Origin: an uncultured Chryseobacterium sp.
Lineage (GTDB): Bacteria > Bacteroidota > Bacteroidia > Flavobacteriales > Weeksellaceae
DNA: 64,000 bases
Reading direction: 5' to 3'
Assembly: GCA_913774355.1 (NCBI GenBank)
Contig: CAJYGB010000006.1
Location: 186,001-250,000, forward strand
Shown here: positions 16,878 to 26,454 of the stretch, piece by piece
How positions within the stretch are numbered: the stretch's first letter is position 1
Layout of the letters: every line of letters begins with the position of its first letter
Made by a program: the position numbers and the translations under genes
Notes under the pieces: generated by a model
What the model saw: only the letters and a program-made list of their open reading frames with translations
Database searches by the model: none
Told to the model about the DNA's origin: nothing

Positions 16878-18776
16878 ATGGATACGGAACATTTGTTTAC
16901 AAGGAGCATAGAAGACAAAGAGAATTTCTGGAAAGATCAGGCTCAGGAAATACAGTGGTTTAAATTTCCGGAACAAATTCTTTCGGAAGACGAAAACGGT
17001 TATCCCCAATGGTTTTCCGACGGGGAACTGAATATGTGCTACCTCTGCATCGACAAACATATTGAAGACGGCTTCGGGGAACAGACGGCTGTTGTTTACG
17101 ATTCCCCCGTTACCGGTCAGAAAATAAAATATACATTCCATCAGGCCAAAGAGGAAATCTCAAAGCTGGCTGGAGGGCTGGTTTCATTAGGGCTGCAGAA
17201 AGGAGATACGGCGGTTATTTATATGCCGATGATCCCGCAGACTCTGTTTGCAATGCTGGCCTGTACAAGGATTGGTGTCATCCACAATGTTGTTTTCGGG
17301 GGATTTGCACCAAACGAGCTTGTCGTTCGGATTGATGACTGCAAACCGAAAGCTCTGATTACCGCAACGGCAGGTGTTGAAATCTCACGGAGAATCCCCT
17401 ATCTGCCTCTCGTGGAGAAAGCGATTGAACTTGCCCAGGACAAAGTGAAAAACATTATTGTGTATAACCGGAAACTGGCAGAAAATCAGCATGAAATGTT
17501 TGATGGACTGATTGATTATGAAGAATTGGTCCGCCGGTCGGAACCCGCAGACTGCGTACCGGTAGAATCCACACATCCGCTTTATCTGCTGTACACCTCC
17601 GGAACAACAGGAAAACCCAAGGGAATCACCCGCGATACCGGCGGTTATGCCACCGCTTTAAAATTTTCGATGAATTATATTTATGGCGTAAAACCGGGAG
17701 AAACTTACTGGGCTGCTTCCGATTTCGGATGGGCGGTCGGACACAGTTTTTCGGTATACGGACCACTGATCAACCGGAACACGACCATTATTTTTGAAGG
17801 AAAACCGGTGATGACGCCCGATGCGGGAACATTCTGGAGAATCATCTCCGAATATAAAGTTTCTGTGATGTTTACCGCGCCCACCGCTATTCGCGCGATT
17901 AAAAAAGAAGATCCGGACGGAAAACTGGTTAAAAAATACGATTTAACCCACTTTAAAAAGCAGTTTCTCGCCGGAGAAAGATGCGATGTGGCCACCCTCG
18001 ACTGGTTTGAAAAACACATTGGCGTTCCCGCCATTGACCATTGGTGGCAGACGGAATCCGGATGGCCGATGCTGGGCCTCATGACGGCAGACGAAAATTA
18101 CAGAATCAAACGGGCTTCTGCCGGAAAGCCGATCCCCGGATATGATATTAAAATCTTTGATGAAAACGGGTTGGAACTCGATGCCCACCGCGAAGGATAT
18201 CTGGCCATTAAACTACCTCTTCCGCCTGGGGCGCTTTTGGGTATATGGAATGACCACGAGCGTTTCAGAAACAGCTATTTATCCCAATATGAAGGATATT
18301 ATTTTTCGGGTGACGGTGCCATAAAAGATGAAGACGGTTACCTGTTCATCACAGGAAGGGTCGATGATGTGATCAATGTGGCGGGCCACCGTCTTTCCAC
18401 TTCCGAAATGGAAGAGATCGTTTCCTCGCATCCTGACGTTGCCGAATGTGCCGTAGTGGGAATCGATGATGAACTGAAGGGACAGGTTCCTTTCGCAGCA
18501 GTTGTTTTAAAGAACGGTTCCGAAATTTCCGATGAAAACATTCAAAAAGAAATTGTACAGATGGTCCGGGAAAAAATCGGAGCCGTAGCCTGCCTTAAAA
18601 ATGTAATGCCCGTTAAACGGCTTCCAAAAACCCGTTCAGGAAAAATTTTAAGGAAATTAATCCGGACATTGCTGGACGGCAAAGAATTCCAGGTACCGTC
18701 GACGATTGATGATGAAAAAATCATAGCGGAAATTCAGCAAAAAATCCAGGAATATAGGGCACAAACAAGAAATTAA
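16878..18776 (+). CDS. Propionyl-CoA synthetase-like acyl-CoA ligase
   Basis: 632-residue AMP-forming acyl-CoA synthetase. The P-loop YTSGTTGKPKGITRDTGGY is of the PrpE/ACSS3 kind (Acs has GMLH here), as are EISRRIPYLPLVEKAI and WWQTESGWP. TGRVDDVINVAGH marks the hinge and Lys589 in PKTRSGKILR is the catalytic lysine that lysine acetylation usually silences. It would convert propionate (or a similar short acid) to its CoA ester via an acyl adenylate in the cytoplasm. It forms a unit with acs (45-bp gap) and the kinase/receiver genes. Substrate is inferred from motif similarity. Confidence 0.85.
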   Translation: MDTEHLFTRSIEDKENFWKDQAQEIQWFKFPEQILSEDENGYPQWFSDGELNMCYLCIDKHIEDGFGEQTAVVYDSPVTGQKIKYTFHQAKEEISKLAGGLVSLGLQKGDTAVIYMPMIPQTLFAMLACTRIGVIHNVVFGGFAPNELVVRIDDCKPKALITATAGVEISRRIPYLPLVEKAIELAQDKVKNIIVYNRKLAENQHEMFDGLIDYEELVRRSEPADCVPVESTHPLYLLYTSGTTGKPKGITRDTGGYATALKFSMNYIYGVKPGETYWAASDFGWAVGHSFSVYGPLINRNTTIIFEGKPVMTPDAGTFWRIISEYKVSVMFTAPTAIRAIKKEDPDGKLVKKYDLTHFKKQFLAGERCDVATLDWFEKHIGVPAIDHWWQTESGWPMLGLMTADENYRIKRASAGKPIPGYDIKIFDENGLELDAHREGYLAIKLPLPPGALLGIWNDHERFRNSYLSQYEGYYFSGDGAIKDEDGYLFITGRVDDVINVAGHRLSTSEMEEIVSSHPDVAECAVVGIDDELKGQVPFAAVVLKNGSEISDENIQKEIVQMVREKIGAVACLKNVMPVKRLPKTRSGKILRKLIRTLLDGKEFQVPSTIDDEKIIAEIQQKIQEYRAQTRN

Positions 18777-18821
18777 ACATAAATTTAAACAACAAATATT
18801 CAAATAAAAAACGAAAGGGAT

Positions 18822-20729
18822 ATGAGAAATTACCTGATAGAAGATTTACCATACTATTTTGAAGAGTATAAAAAATCCATTAAAAACCCGAAGAAATTCT
18901 GGGATAAAATCGCTGATCAGAACTTCGTATGGTACCAACGATGGAGCAAGGTTGTGAAATACGATATGAATGAGGCAAAAATCACCTGGTTTAAAAATGC
19001 GAAGCTCAATATAACTAAAAACTGTCTGGACAGGCATCTTTCCGTAAGAGGAGACAAAACCGCCATCATTTGGGAACCGAACGACCCGAAAGAGGAAGCA
19101 CAGCATATCTCTTACAACGAATTATATACGAGAGTCAATAAAACAGCCAATATTCTTAAAGAAATGGGTATTGAAAAAGGCGACAGGGTATGCATCTATC
19201 TTCCGATGATTCCCGAGCTGGCTGTTACCATGCTGGCCTGTGCTAAATTAGGGGCAGTCCATTCCGTTATTTTTGCCGGCTTCTCAGCTTCTGCCGTGGC
19301 TTCAAGGGTCAATGACTGTGAGGCGAAGATGGTCATTACCTCCGACGGAAGCTACCGCGGAAGCAAAGTCCTGGATTTAAAAAGCATTGTGGATGAAGCT
19401 TTGGAGAAAACACCAAGCGTAGAAAAAGTTTTGGTCGTAAAAAGAACGCACAACGAAATTAAAATGAAGGAAGGACGCGATTTCTGGATGGCCGAACTAT
19501 ATGAAAATGCATCTCCGGATTTCGTAACGATAATCATGGATGCCGAAGATCCGCTTTTCATTTTGTATACGTCCGGTTCCACCGGAAAGCCGAAAGGAAT
19601 GCTGCATACCTGCGCCGGATATATGGTATACACGGCGTATACTTTTAAAAATGTATTCAATTATAAGGAAAACGATATTTACTGGTGTACGGCAGACATC
19701 GGCTGGATCACCGGACACTCTTATATCCTGTATGGGCCATTGTTAAATGGTGCTACGACCGTTATTTTCGAAGGGGTACCGACATATCCTGAACCGGACC
19801 GGTTTTGGGAAGTGATTGAGAAACATAAGATCACCCAGTTCTACACTGCTCCTACGGCCATCCGTTCATTAGCCAAAGAAAGCGCCGAGTGGGTAGACAA
19901 ACATGACCTGAGTACCCTGAAAGTAATTGGATCGGTGGGAGAACCTATTAACGATGAAGCATGGCACTGGTTCAACGATCATGTCGGGAAGAAAAAATGC
20001 CCGATCGTTGATACCTGGTGGCAGACAGAAACGGGAGGAATCATGATCTCCCCGCTGCCTTTTGTAACTCCTACCAAGCCTACTTATGCTACCCTGCCGT
20101 TACCGGGAATACAGCCCGTTCTGATGGATGACAAACGCAATGAAATCATGGGCAACCAGGTAACCGGAAACCTGTGCATCCGTTTTCCTTGGCCGGGAAT
20201 CGCGAGAACCATCTGGGGTGATCATCAACGCTATAAAGAAACATATTTTACAGCCTTTCCGGGAAAATATTTTACCGGTGACGGCGCTTTGAGGGATGAG
20301 GTCGGTTATTACAGGATTACCGGACGGGTGGATGACGTGATCATTGTTTCCGGGCATAACCTGGGAACCGCTCCTATCGAAGACAGCATCAACCAGCATC
20401 CTGCCGTGGCGGAATCTGCCATTGTGGGCTATCCTCACGACATCAAAGGAAATGCCTTGTACGGTTATGTGGTATTGAAAGAAACCGGAGAAAGCCGACA
20501 GCGGGAAAATCTCAAAAAAGAAATCAATCAGTTGATCGCGGATCAGATCGGCCCGATTGCCAAGCTGGATAAAATTCAGTTTGTTTCTGGGTTGCCGAAA
20601 ACCCGTTCCGGAAAGATCATGAGGAGAATACTGAGAAAAATCGCAGAAGGAGACTTCAGTAATTTCGGGGATATCAGTACACTTTTAAATCCTGAAATCG
20701 TGGAGGAAATTAAAAATGAAAGGATTTAA
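18822..20729 (+). CDS. acs: Acetyl-CoA synthetase
   Basis: 635 residues; converts acetate, ATP and CoA to acetyl-CoA and AMP. Signatures: YTSGSTGKPKGMLHTCAGY, WWQTETGG with the Trp that limits the pocket to acetate, TGRVDDVIIVSGH and the catalytic Lys598 in PKTRSGKIMRR. Length and sequence match Acs throughout. A purine-rich GAAAGGG lies 3-9 nt before the ATG, unusual for this phylum. It closes the transporter/sensor/ligase locus and is followed by a terminator about 190 bp downstream. Confidence 0.96.
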   Translation: MRNYLIEDLPYYFEEYKKSIKNPKKFWDKIADQNFVWYQRWSKVVKYDMNEAKITWFKNAKLNITKNCLDRHLSVRGDKTAIIWEPNDPKEEAQHISYNELYTRVNKTANILKEMGIEKGDRVCIYLPMIPELAVTMLACAKLGAVHSVIFAGFSASAVASRVNDCEAKMVITSDGSYRGSKVLDLKSIVDEALEKTPSVEKVLVVKRTHNEIKMKEGRDFWMAELYENASPDFVTIIMDAEDPLFILYTSGSTGKPKGMLHTCAGYMVYTAYTFKNVFNYKENDIYWCTADIGWITGHSYILYGPLLNGATTVIFEGVPTYPEPDRFWEVIEKHKITQFYTAPTAIRSLAKESAEWVDKHDLSTLKVIGSVGEPINDEAWHWFNDHVGKKKCPIVDTWWQTETGGIMISPLPFVTPTKPTYATLPLPGIQPVLMDDKRNEIMGNQVTGNLCIRFPWPGIARTIWGDHQRYKETYFTAFPGKYFTGDGALRDEVGYYRITGRVDDVIIVSGHNLGTAPIEDSINQHPAVAESAIVGYPHDIKGNALYGYVVLKETGESRQRENLKKEINQLIADQIGPIAKLDKIQFVSGLPKTRSGKIMRRILRKIAEGDFSNFGDISTLLNPEIVEEIKNERI

Positions 20730-21156
20730 ACTTAATTTTTTGCAGATTTCATACATTTCAATAGTAAGAAATCGAGGCCTAATCTTATTATATAGTTTAT
20801 TGATTTTATATTTTTTTTGGTTTGAATAACAAATTCAAAAATGTATCATTAATAAGATAAACAATGTTTATTTGTATAAGCTCATTGAAATTATTGGATA
20901 AATTAGATGTGCTCCAGGTAAAAGCAGGCTTGTTTAAGTCTGCTTTTTTTGTTTAATTACAATTTCAGATTTATTAAAAAGGAAGTGACCCGCAGATATT
21001 CCCAAACAAAACTGAACAGTTTACAGATAAAACATTACCTAATAAATTTAATTGAAAATACCTTAATTATCAACTAATACCAGTTACATTTAAAAAATAG
21101 CCTATTTTCAGGTTGTATTTTGCTATAATGTTAATCTCTATAAACATCATTTTTAT
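20730..21156. other. Long AT-rich intergenic region after acs
   Basis: No gene seen in 427 bp. It contains the terminator at 20921-20950; the rest is low-complexity AT-rich DNA without recognisable promoter or repeat structure. A long 3' untranslated region of acs or an upstream leader for the next genes could lie here. Confidence 0.4.
20921..20950 (+). terminator. Intrinsic terminator of the acs locus
   Basis: AAGCAGGCTT-GTTT-AAGTCTGCTT with one G-T pair, followed by a run of T residues (20943-20950). Confidence 0.8.
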
Positions 21157-21336
21157 ATGGCTCTGGCAAAACAGATAATCGTAAAAGAAATAGAACGGGA
21201 ACTCAAAAGTTTATTAAGACCACAACCCATTCATTTGATTATCGATCTTTGTGGTTTTGACTATTTCTTCAATCCAATCAGACCATTGTATACACATAAT
21301 TGGTATAAAATAGCCGTACCTTTAAGTATCATTTAA
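21157..21336 (+). CDS. Possible 59-residue small protein
   Basis: ATG at 21157 opens a frame of 59 codons ending at TAA 21334-21336, 11 bp before the next gene. It begins with an amphipathic helix (MALAKQIIVKEIEREL), then a hydrophobic/aromatic stretch (HLIIDLCGFDYFF). I do not recognise it. Codon choice is not strikingly coding. It may be a real small protein in tandem with the following gene or chance; no Bacteroidetes -7 box was seen just upstream. Confidence 0.3.
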   Translation: MALAKQIIVKEIERELKSLLRPQPIHLIIDLCGFDYFFNPIRPLYTHNWYKIAVPLSII

Positions 21337-21347
21337 AACTATTATCT

Positions 21348-21713
21348 ATGTCAAATTTACTAGCCGGATTATTCGGATATCACAGCGATTATAAAAAACT
21401 GGAAGCCGACCTTGAGGGTTCAGGTTTTGAAAATTCAGATTATATCGTATACCTAAATGGTGAAGACAATCATTCTCAATATCTTGTTACTGTTGCCGCA
21501 AAAAGCAATGAACAAATCGAGCAGATTCAAGACATCTTCCGTGAGAATAGTGTGCTGAAGACCTATATCTTCGATAATATGGGTATTGAACAATCCGATT
21601 ATACAACCATCAAAAGACTTATTGATGCCAGAAACAAAGCGGAAATCCATAATGCGCCCGATGTAAAAATCAAAGGATCAACGGCAGGGATGGACTCTGA
21701 AGTAAAATTCTAA
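21348..21713 (+). CDS. Conserved-looking hypothetical protein
   Basis: 121 residues, soluble, no signal peptide. Pattern is alternating beta/alpha with GFENSDYIVYL, YLVTVAAKSNEQIEQIQDIF and a C-terminal basic/charged tail ending in DSEVKF. It recalls small stress-associated proteins of the YflT/17M kind (a sensor-like alpha/beta fold about 100 residues long), but the similarity is only impressionistic. It has its own terminator and stands between acs and the stringent-response gene. Confidence 0.6.
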   Translation: MSNLLAGLFGYHSDYKKLEADLEGSGFENSDYIVYLNGEDNHSQYLVTVAAKSNEQIEQIQDIFRENSVLKTYIFDNMGIEQSDYTTIKRLIDARNKAEIHNAPDVKIKGSTAGMDSEVKF

Positions 21714-21739
21714 AATTTAACCACAAAATTAATAACCGG

Positions 21740-21767
21740 AATCCGCAGAACAACCTGCGGATTTTTT
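21740..21767 (+). terminator. Intrinsic terminator
   Basis: AATCCGCAG-AACAAC-CTGCGGATT followed by T residues, about 25 bp after the stop of the preceding gene. Confidence 0.85.
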
Positions 21768-21824
21768 AGCTTTGAAAAGTGAGTAAAATTTCGTATTTTC
21801 GTTTAAATATAGGCTTTTGCACAA

Positions 21825-24029
21825 ATGAGTTACGACTTAGAACAGGAAAACAAGGAAATCCTTGCAAGATACAAGGATCTTATTTCAAATACATACCGGA
21901 CACTTGATGAGGAAAACAACAAGCTCATCCGGAAAGCATTCGACATTGCACTGGATGCCCACAAGGACCAGCGCAGAAAATCGGGTGAACCTTACATCTA
22001 CCATCCCATCGCCGTTGCGAAAATCGTAGCGACGGAAATCGGTTTGGGGGCCACTTCCATTGCGTGTGCACTTCTGCACGACGTAATAGAGGATTCGGAC
22101 TACACTTACGAAGATATCAAAAAAATATTCGGCCAAAAGATAGCGGATATTGTAAATGGGCTGACGAAGATATCCATCATGAACCATCAGAACATTTCCG
22201 TACAGTCTGAAAACTACCGGAAGCTGCTGCTGACCCTTTCTGAAGATTTCCGGGTAATCCTGATCAAAATTGCCGACCGTCTCCACAATATGAGAACGCT
22301 GGAGAGTATGGCACCTGACAAACAGAAGAAGATTGCTTCCGAAACGGTATACATTTATGCACCGATGGCGCACCGTTTAGGTTTGTACAACATCAAATCC
22401 GAACTGGAGGATCTTTCGCTGAAATACAATAATCCCGACGTTTACAACGAGATCACCTCAAAACTTGAGCTTGCCAAGGAAAGCCGCGAACGGTATATTG
22501 AAGAATTTAAAACGGAAGTTTCCGAAAAACTGCACGAAGAAGGTCTCCATTTCAAGATCAAGGGCCGGGCAAAAGCGATTTCCTCCATTTACCGCAAAAT
22601 GCTGAAGCAGGGTGTTTCCTTTGAGGAAGTCTATGATAATTATGCCATCCGGATTATCTATAAATCCGATGCCAAGAATGAGAAGTTCCTGGCGTGGAAA
22701 ATTTATTCGATCGTTACTGATGTTTACCACAGCAATCCTTCGAGAATGCGGGACTGGATTACACAGCCTCGTTCTACGGGATACGAAAGTTTGCATTTAA
22801 CGGTTCTGGGTCCGGATAAAAAGTGGATCGAAGTACAGATCCGTTCTGAGAGAATGGACGAAATTGCCGAAAAAGGAGTCGCTGCCCACTACAAATACAA
22901 AGAAGGCTACAAGCAAAGCTCGGAAGACCGCAACTTTGAAAACTGGGTAACGGAAATAAGGGAAGTGCTCGAACAGCAGCAGAATCTTACCACTTCGGAG
23001 CTTCTGGATAACATCAAGCTTAATTTATATTCCAAAGAGGTTTTTGTTTTTACCCCTAAAGGGGAAATTAAAATTTTACCTACGAATGCCACAGCACTCG
23101 ACTTTGCCTTTTCAGTTCACTCCGACCTGGGAATGAAATGTTTAGGTGCTAAAATCAACGGCAAACTGGTTCCGATCTCTTATGTTCTGCAAAACGGAGA
23201 TCAGGTAGATATTTTATCTTCACAGAACCAGAAGCCAAAGTCCGACTGGCTGGAATTTGTGGTGACGTCAAAAGCCAAATCGAAGATCAAAAGTTATCTG
23301 AACTCACAAAAAAACCAGTTGGTAGACGACGGGAAAGAGATCCTTCAGAGAAAACTCCGCCATGCAAAAATTAATTTTAATGATGAGGAGATCAATAAGC
23401 TTCAGAAATTCTTTAATCTTAAAAGTTCACAGGAGCTCTTTCTGAAATTCCAGAGTAATGAACTGGACGCAAGCAGTTTAAGAAAATACATCGAGAGTAA
23501 GAACGTATTTAATAACCTTCTTTCAAGATTCAGAAAATCTCCGACGAAAAATACGGCTTTTGTAGAACCGAAGGAACAGAACCTCGATATGATCGTCTTC
23601 GGTAAAGATGAGGAAAAGCTGAACTACAGCTATGCTAAATGCTGTACGGTAATCCCGGGTGATAAAATTTTCGGATTTATTACCATTTCAGACGGGATCA
23701 AGGTACACAGCGATAACTGCCCTAATGCCATCAACCTTAGAGCTCAATACGACTACCGCGTAATTCCTGCGAAATGGGTAAATGCGGAAAGCTTTAAGAA
23801 CAGAGTGAAAATAGAGATCGAAGGTCTCGACAGAATGGGAATGATCAACGATATTACCACCGTTATCAGCGGCTCGATGGGGATGGATATGAAAAGCATG
23901 TCCATAGAATCTAACGACGGGATTTTTACGGGAACGATTATCCTGGAAGTTAAAAATAAAAGCCAGCTGGAACAGACATTTAAAAAACTGAATGATATCA
24001 ATGGGGTTTCCAGAATCAGGAGAATATAA
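21825..24029 (+). CDS. Bifunctional (p)ppGpp synthetase/hydrolase
   Basis: 734-residue RelA/SpoT homologue. The HD hydrolase domain is complete: His60, His85-Asp86 in LLHDVIED and Asp151 in ADRLHNMRTL. The synthetase domain has KGRAKAISSIYRKM (about 250) and GYESLHLTV (about 317). A TGS domain (about 404-460, VFVFTPKGEI) and a C-terminal ACT domain (about 660-734, GLDRMGMINDITTVIS) follow. Because the hydrolase residues are intact, this is a bifunctional Rel/SpoT rather than a hydrolase-dead RelA. It makes and degrades the starvation alarmone in the cytoplasm. nhaA starts 6 bp after its stop. Confidence 0.94.
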   Translation: MSYDLEQENKEILARYKDLISNTYRTLDEENNKLIRKAFDIALDAHKDQRRKSGEPYIYHPIAVAKIVATEIGLGATSIACALLHDVIEDSDYTYEDIKKIFGQKIADIVNGLTKISIMNHQNISVQSENYRKLLLTLSEDFRVILIKIADRLHNMRTLESMAPDKQKKIASETVYIYAPMAHRLGLYNIKSELEDLSLKYNNPDVYNEITSKLELAKESRERYIEEFKTEVSEKLHEEGLHFKIKGRAKAISSIYRKMLKQGVSFEEVYDNYAIRIIYKSDAKNEKFLAWKIYSIVTDVYHSNPSRMRDWITQPRSTGYESLHLTVLGPDKKWIEVQIRSERMDEIAEKGVAAHYKYKEGYKQSSEDRNFENWVTEIREVLEQQQNLTTSELLDNIKLNLYSKEVFVFTPKGEIKILPTNATALDFAFSVHSDLGMKCLGAKINGKLVPISYVLQNGDQVDILSSQNQKPKSDWLEFVVTSKAKSKIKSYLNSQKNQLVDDGKEILQRKLRHAKINFNDEEINKLQKFFNLKSSQELFLKFQSNELDASSLRKYIESKNVFNNLLSRFRKSPTKNTAFVEPKEQNLDMIVFGKDEEKLNYSYAKCCTVIPGDKIFGFITISDGIKVHSDNCPNAINLRAQYDYRVIPAKWVNAESFKNRVKIEIEGLDRMGMINDITTVISGSMGMDMKSMSIESNDGIFTGTIILEVKNKSQLEQTFKKLNDINGVSRIRRI

Positions 24030-24035
24030 TGACAT

Positions 24036-25214
24036 ATGAATCTCACGCAATATTTTAAAAAGTTTTTCACAAGCAGCCAGTCTTCGGGAATCATTCTGAT
24101 TTTCTGTGTTACAGCATCCTTGATGATGGCTAATTCTTCTTTTGCAGAAAGCCTTCAGAATTTTTTAGATAAAGAAATCGGAACAGATATATTTCATCTG
24201 AAATATCCGGTGAGCATCTGGATCAACGATGGCTTAATGGCTGTTTTTTTCCTGTTGGTAGGTCTTGAGATCAAACGGGAAATGGTAGAAGGCGAACTTT
24301 CTTCTTTTAAAAATGCTTCCCTCCCTATTTTTGCGGCCATCGGCGGAATGCTGGTACCGGCGGTTATTTTTATGTTTTTCAATTCCGGAACAAAGTATGG
24401 GAACGGCTGGGGTATTCCGATGGCTACGGATATTGCCTTTTCACTGGCGATTATTTCCATGCTGGGAAAAAAAATACCGAATTCCATCAAAATATTTCTG
24501 GCAGCACTCGCCATCGTTGACGATCTTGGAGCTATTTTGGTGATCGCTATATTTTACACGGAACAGATCCACTGGACCTATTTGTTATTGTCTTTTGGAG
24601 TAACTGCCCTACTCTTTTTATTTAATTTGTTAAAGATTACAAAAATTGTTTTTTACCTGATTCCCGGCTTGTTTTTATGGTATTTCCTTCATCATTCGGG
24701 GATCCATGCTACGATAGCCGGCGTTCTCCTTGCATTTTCCATCCCGACAAATGTTTCAACCACCGAAATCTCACCGCTGGAGAAGCTTGAACACAACCTG
24801 CACTTCCCGGTAAGCTTCCTTATTATGCCTGTTTTTGCATTAACCAATACGAACATCACCTTTACACAGGATATGGTTTCAGGACTTACCAGTACACTCG
24901 GATTGGGAATTATCGGCGGACTGGTATTGGGAAAATTGATGGGAATCAATTTGTTTTCACTGATCGCCATTAAATTAAAACTGAGTTCGCTGCCTCAAAA
25001 CAGCTCATGGAAGCACATGCTCGGTGTCGGGCTTTTGGCCGGAATCGGGTTTACCATGTCGATTTTTATTGCCCTGCTTTCATTTAAAGGAGAGCTGCAA
25101 ATTCAGAACGAAGCTAAATTTGCGATTCTCATGGCTTCGCTTATTGCTGCCGTTTCCGGATTTTTAGTTTTGAAAACAGCTTCTGAAAACCCAATCACCG
25201 ATGACGAGGATTAA
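24036..25214 (+). CDS. nhaA: Na+/H+ antiporter NhaA
   Basis: 392 residues, about 12 membrane helices. The two essential aspartates of the family are adjacent at about 162-163 in LAIVDDLGA, and MATDIAFSLAI precedes them, matching the unwound-helix assembly of NhaA. It exports Na+ in exchange for protons. The stop codon overlaps the stop of the convergent yihY-type gene (TTAA). Six bases after rel, so the two are likely cotranscribed. Confidence 0.94.
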   Translation: MNLTQYFKKFFTSSQSSGIILIFCVTASLMMANSSFAESLQNFLDKEIGTDIFHLKYPVSIWINDGLMAVFFLLVGLEIKREMVEGELSSFKNASLPIFAAIGGMLVPAVIFMFFNSGTKYGNGWGIPMATDIAFSLAIISMLGKKIPNSIKIFLAALAIVDDLGAILVIAIFYTEQIHWTYLLLSFGVTALLFLFNLLKITKIVFYLIPGLFLWYFLHHSGIHATIAGVLLAFSIPTNVSTTEISPLEKLEHNLHFPVSFLIMPVFALTNTNITFTQDMVSGLTSTLGLGIIGGLVLGKLMGINLFSLIAIKLKLSSLPQNSSWKHMLGVGLLAGIGFTMSIFIALLSFKGELQIQNEAKFAILMASLIAAVSGFLVLKTASENPITDDED

Positions 25215-26215
25215 TCCTTGGCCTGATCCTTATCTCTAAGTATTTTGCGGCGGTTTTTCAGATGCTTATCATCAATGTTTTTATTTTTACTTTCCCGTTT
25301 CAATTCATCCGACAGGAGCTTTTCAATTCTTACTTTACGGATAGCCATATTGAGTTCGTTACCGAAAAGCAATAGGTATACATTCACATTAATCCAGATC
25401 ATGAGCAGGATCATACTCCCGATAGATCCGTATAAAACGTTATAACGGGCAATATTTTTTACATAAAGCGCAAAAATATAAGTGGTTACCACAAATAAGA
25501 CCGTCGTAAGAATAGCCCCCGGAATTGCCTGCCGGAACCTTGCGATCCGCACCGTTCCCAGCCAGTAAAATAAAGTGAGCAGAATAAAGTAAAAAATGGG
25601 AAATGAGACAAATCCGATAATTTTCGAAAGATTCTTAACCAGCCATGAAATATCTTTTACCGGCGTAAAAAGCTTTAATACAAATTCCGAATAATAAACC
25701 CCGAAAAGCGACAGAAATACAATGGATATAAAGCCGATGGTAATGAAGAAGGAAAGTATAAACTCTTTCACATCCGTCATTTTTTCATCCGTATTTTCGT
25801 TAAATCCGTTAATGAGGGAAAAGGTTCCGTTGGTAGCAAATATCAGGGCAAAAACGATGGTCAGGTTGCTGATCCCTTTCATGTTCGGAACAATGCTGTT
25901 CTCGATATAATCCCGCACATCGCCTTCGATATTCGACGGGAAAATATTATGCAGCAATACCTCGAAAATATAAAACTGAAGCTTATCGTAATGCGGCATG
26001 TACGGCAAAACCGATAAGAGGAAAAGAATAAAAGGGAAGAGGCTGATGGTAAAGCTCCAGGAAATGGCTGCTGCCTTACGGCCTATCTTATCCTTAAAAA
26101 TTCCGCGGATATAAATCTGGAACATCTGCCAGAGGGAAATTCCCAGTACGGGAATATGGATACCGTCGAAAAACTCTTGAATTTTCAAGATAAATTTAGG
26201 AATTTTTGCACTCAT
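25211..26215 (-). CDS. YihY/virulence factor BrkB family membrane protein
   Basis: 334 residues, six or seven membrane helices. Family features: RKAAAISWSFTISLFPFILFLL near residue 40, a central helix with IFALIFATNGTFSLI, GAILTTVLFV and the late YGSIGSMILLMIWI helix. Once proposed as ribonuclease BN, the family is now treated as inner-membrane protein of unknown transport role. The C-terminus is a long charged cytoplasmic tail rich in Lys/Arg. Convergent with nhaA with overlapping stops. Confidence 0.88.
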   Translation of the reverse strand: MSAKIPKFILKIQEFFDGIHIPVLGISLWQMFQIYIRGIFKDKIGRKAAAISWSFTISLFPFILFLLSVLPYMPHYDKLQFYIFEVLLHNIFPSNIEGDVRDYIENSIVPNMKGISNLTIVFALIFATNGTFSLINGFNENTDEKMTDVKEFILSFFITIGFISIVFLSLFGVYYSEFVLKLFTPVKDISWLVKNLSKIIGFVSFPIFYFILLTLFYWLGTVRIARFRQAIPGAILTTVLFVVTTYIFALYVKNIARYNVLYGSIGSMILLMIWINVNVYLLLFGNELNMAIRKVRIEKLLSDELKRESKNKNIDDKHLKNRRKILRDKDQAKD

Positions 26216-26424
26216 TCTTTACTCTAATATAATCTGTTTGGTCCGATGTTCCGGTAGGTATCATCAATACTCCCGCCAAATCAGAAGCCTTCATGGTAAA
26301 TAAGGAAAAATACAGGAAGGAATTTGTTTTTATATCGGGCCGGTGTTCTTACAAAAGTAATGATTTTTTTAAAATTAAGATTTTCTATGAAATTGAGGAA
26401 TTATGACGTTCTTTAATTTATGAA

Positions 26425-26432
26425 TATCTTTG
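26425..26432 (+). promoter_or_regulatory. -7 promoter element of rlmH
   Basis: TATCTTTG matches TAnnTTTG and lies 22 bp before the ATG at 26455. No matching -33 TTTG was found at the usual distance. Confidence 0.45.
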
Positions 26433-26454
26433 CCTCTTAAAATACACCCCAATA

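Noticed and set aside
21885..22373. 162-codon open frame antisense to the RelA/SpoT gene
   Set aside because: Shadow of a conserved gene; composition typical of antisense reading.
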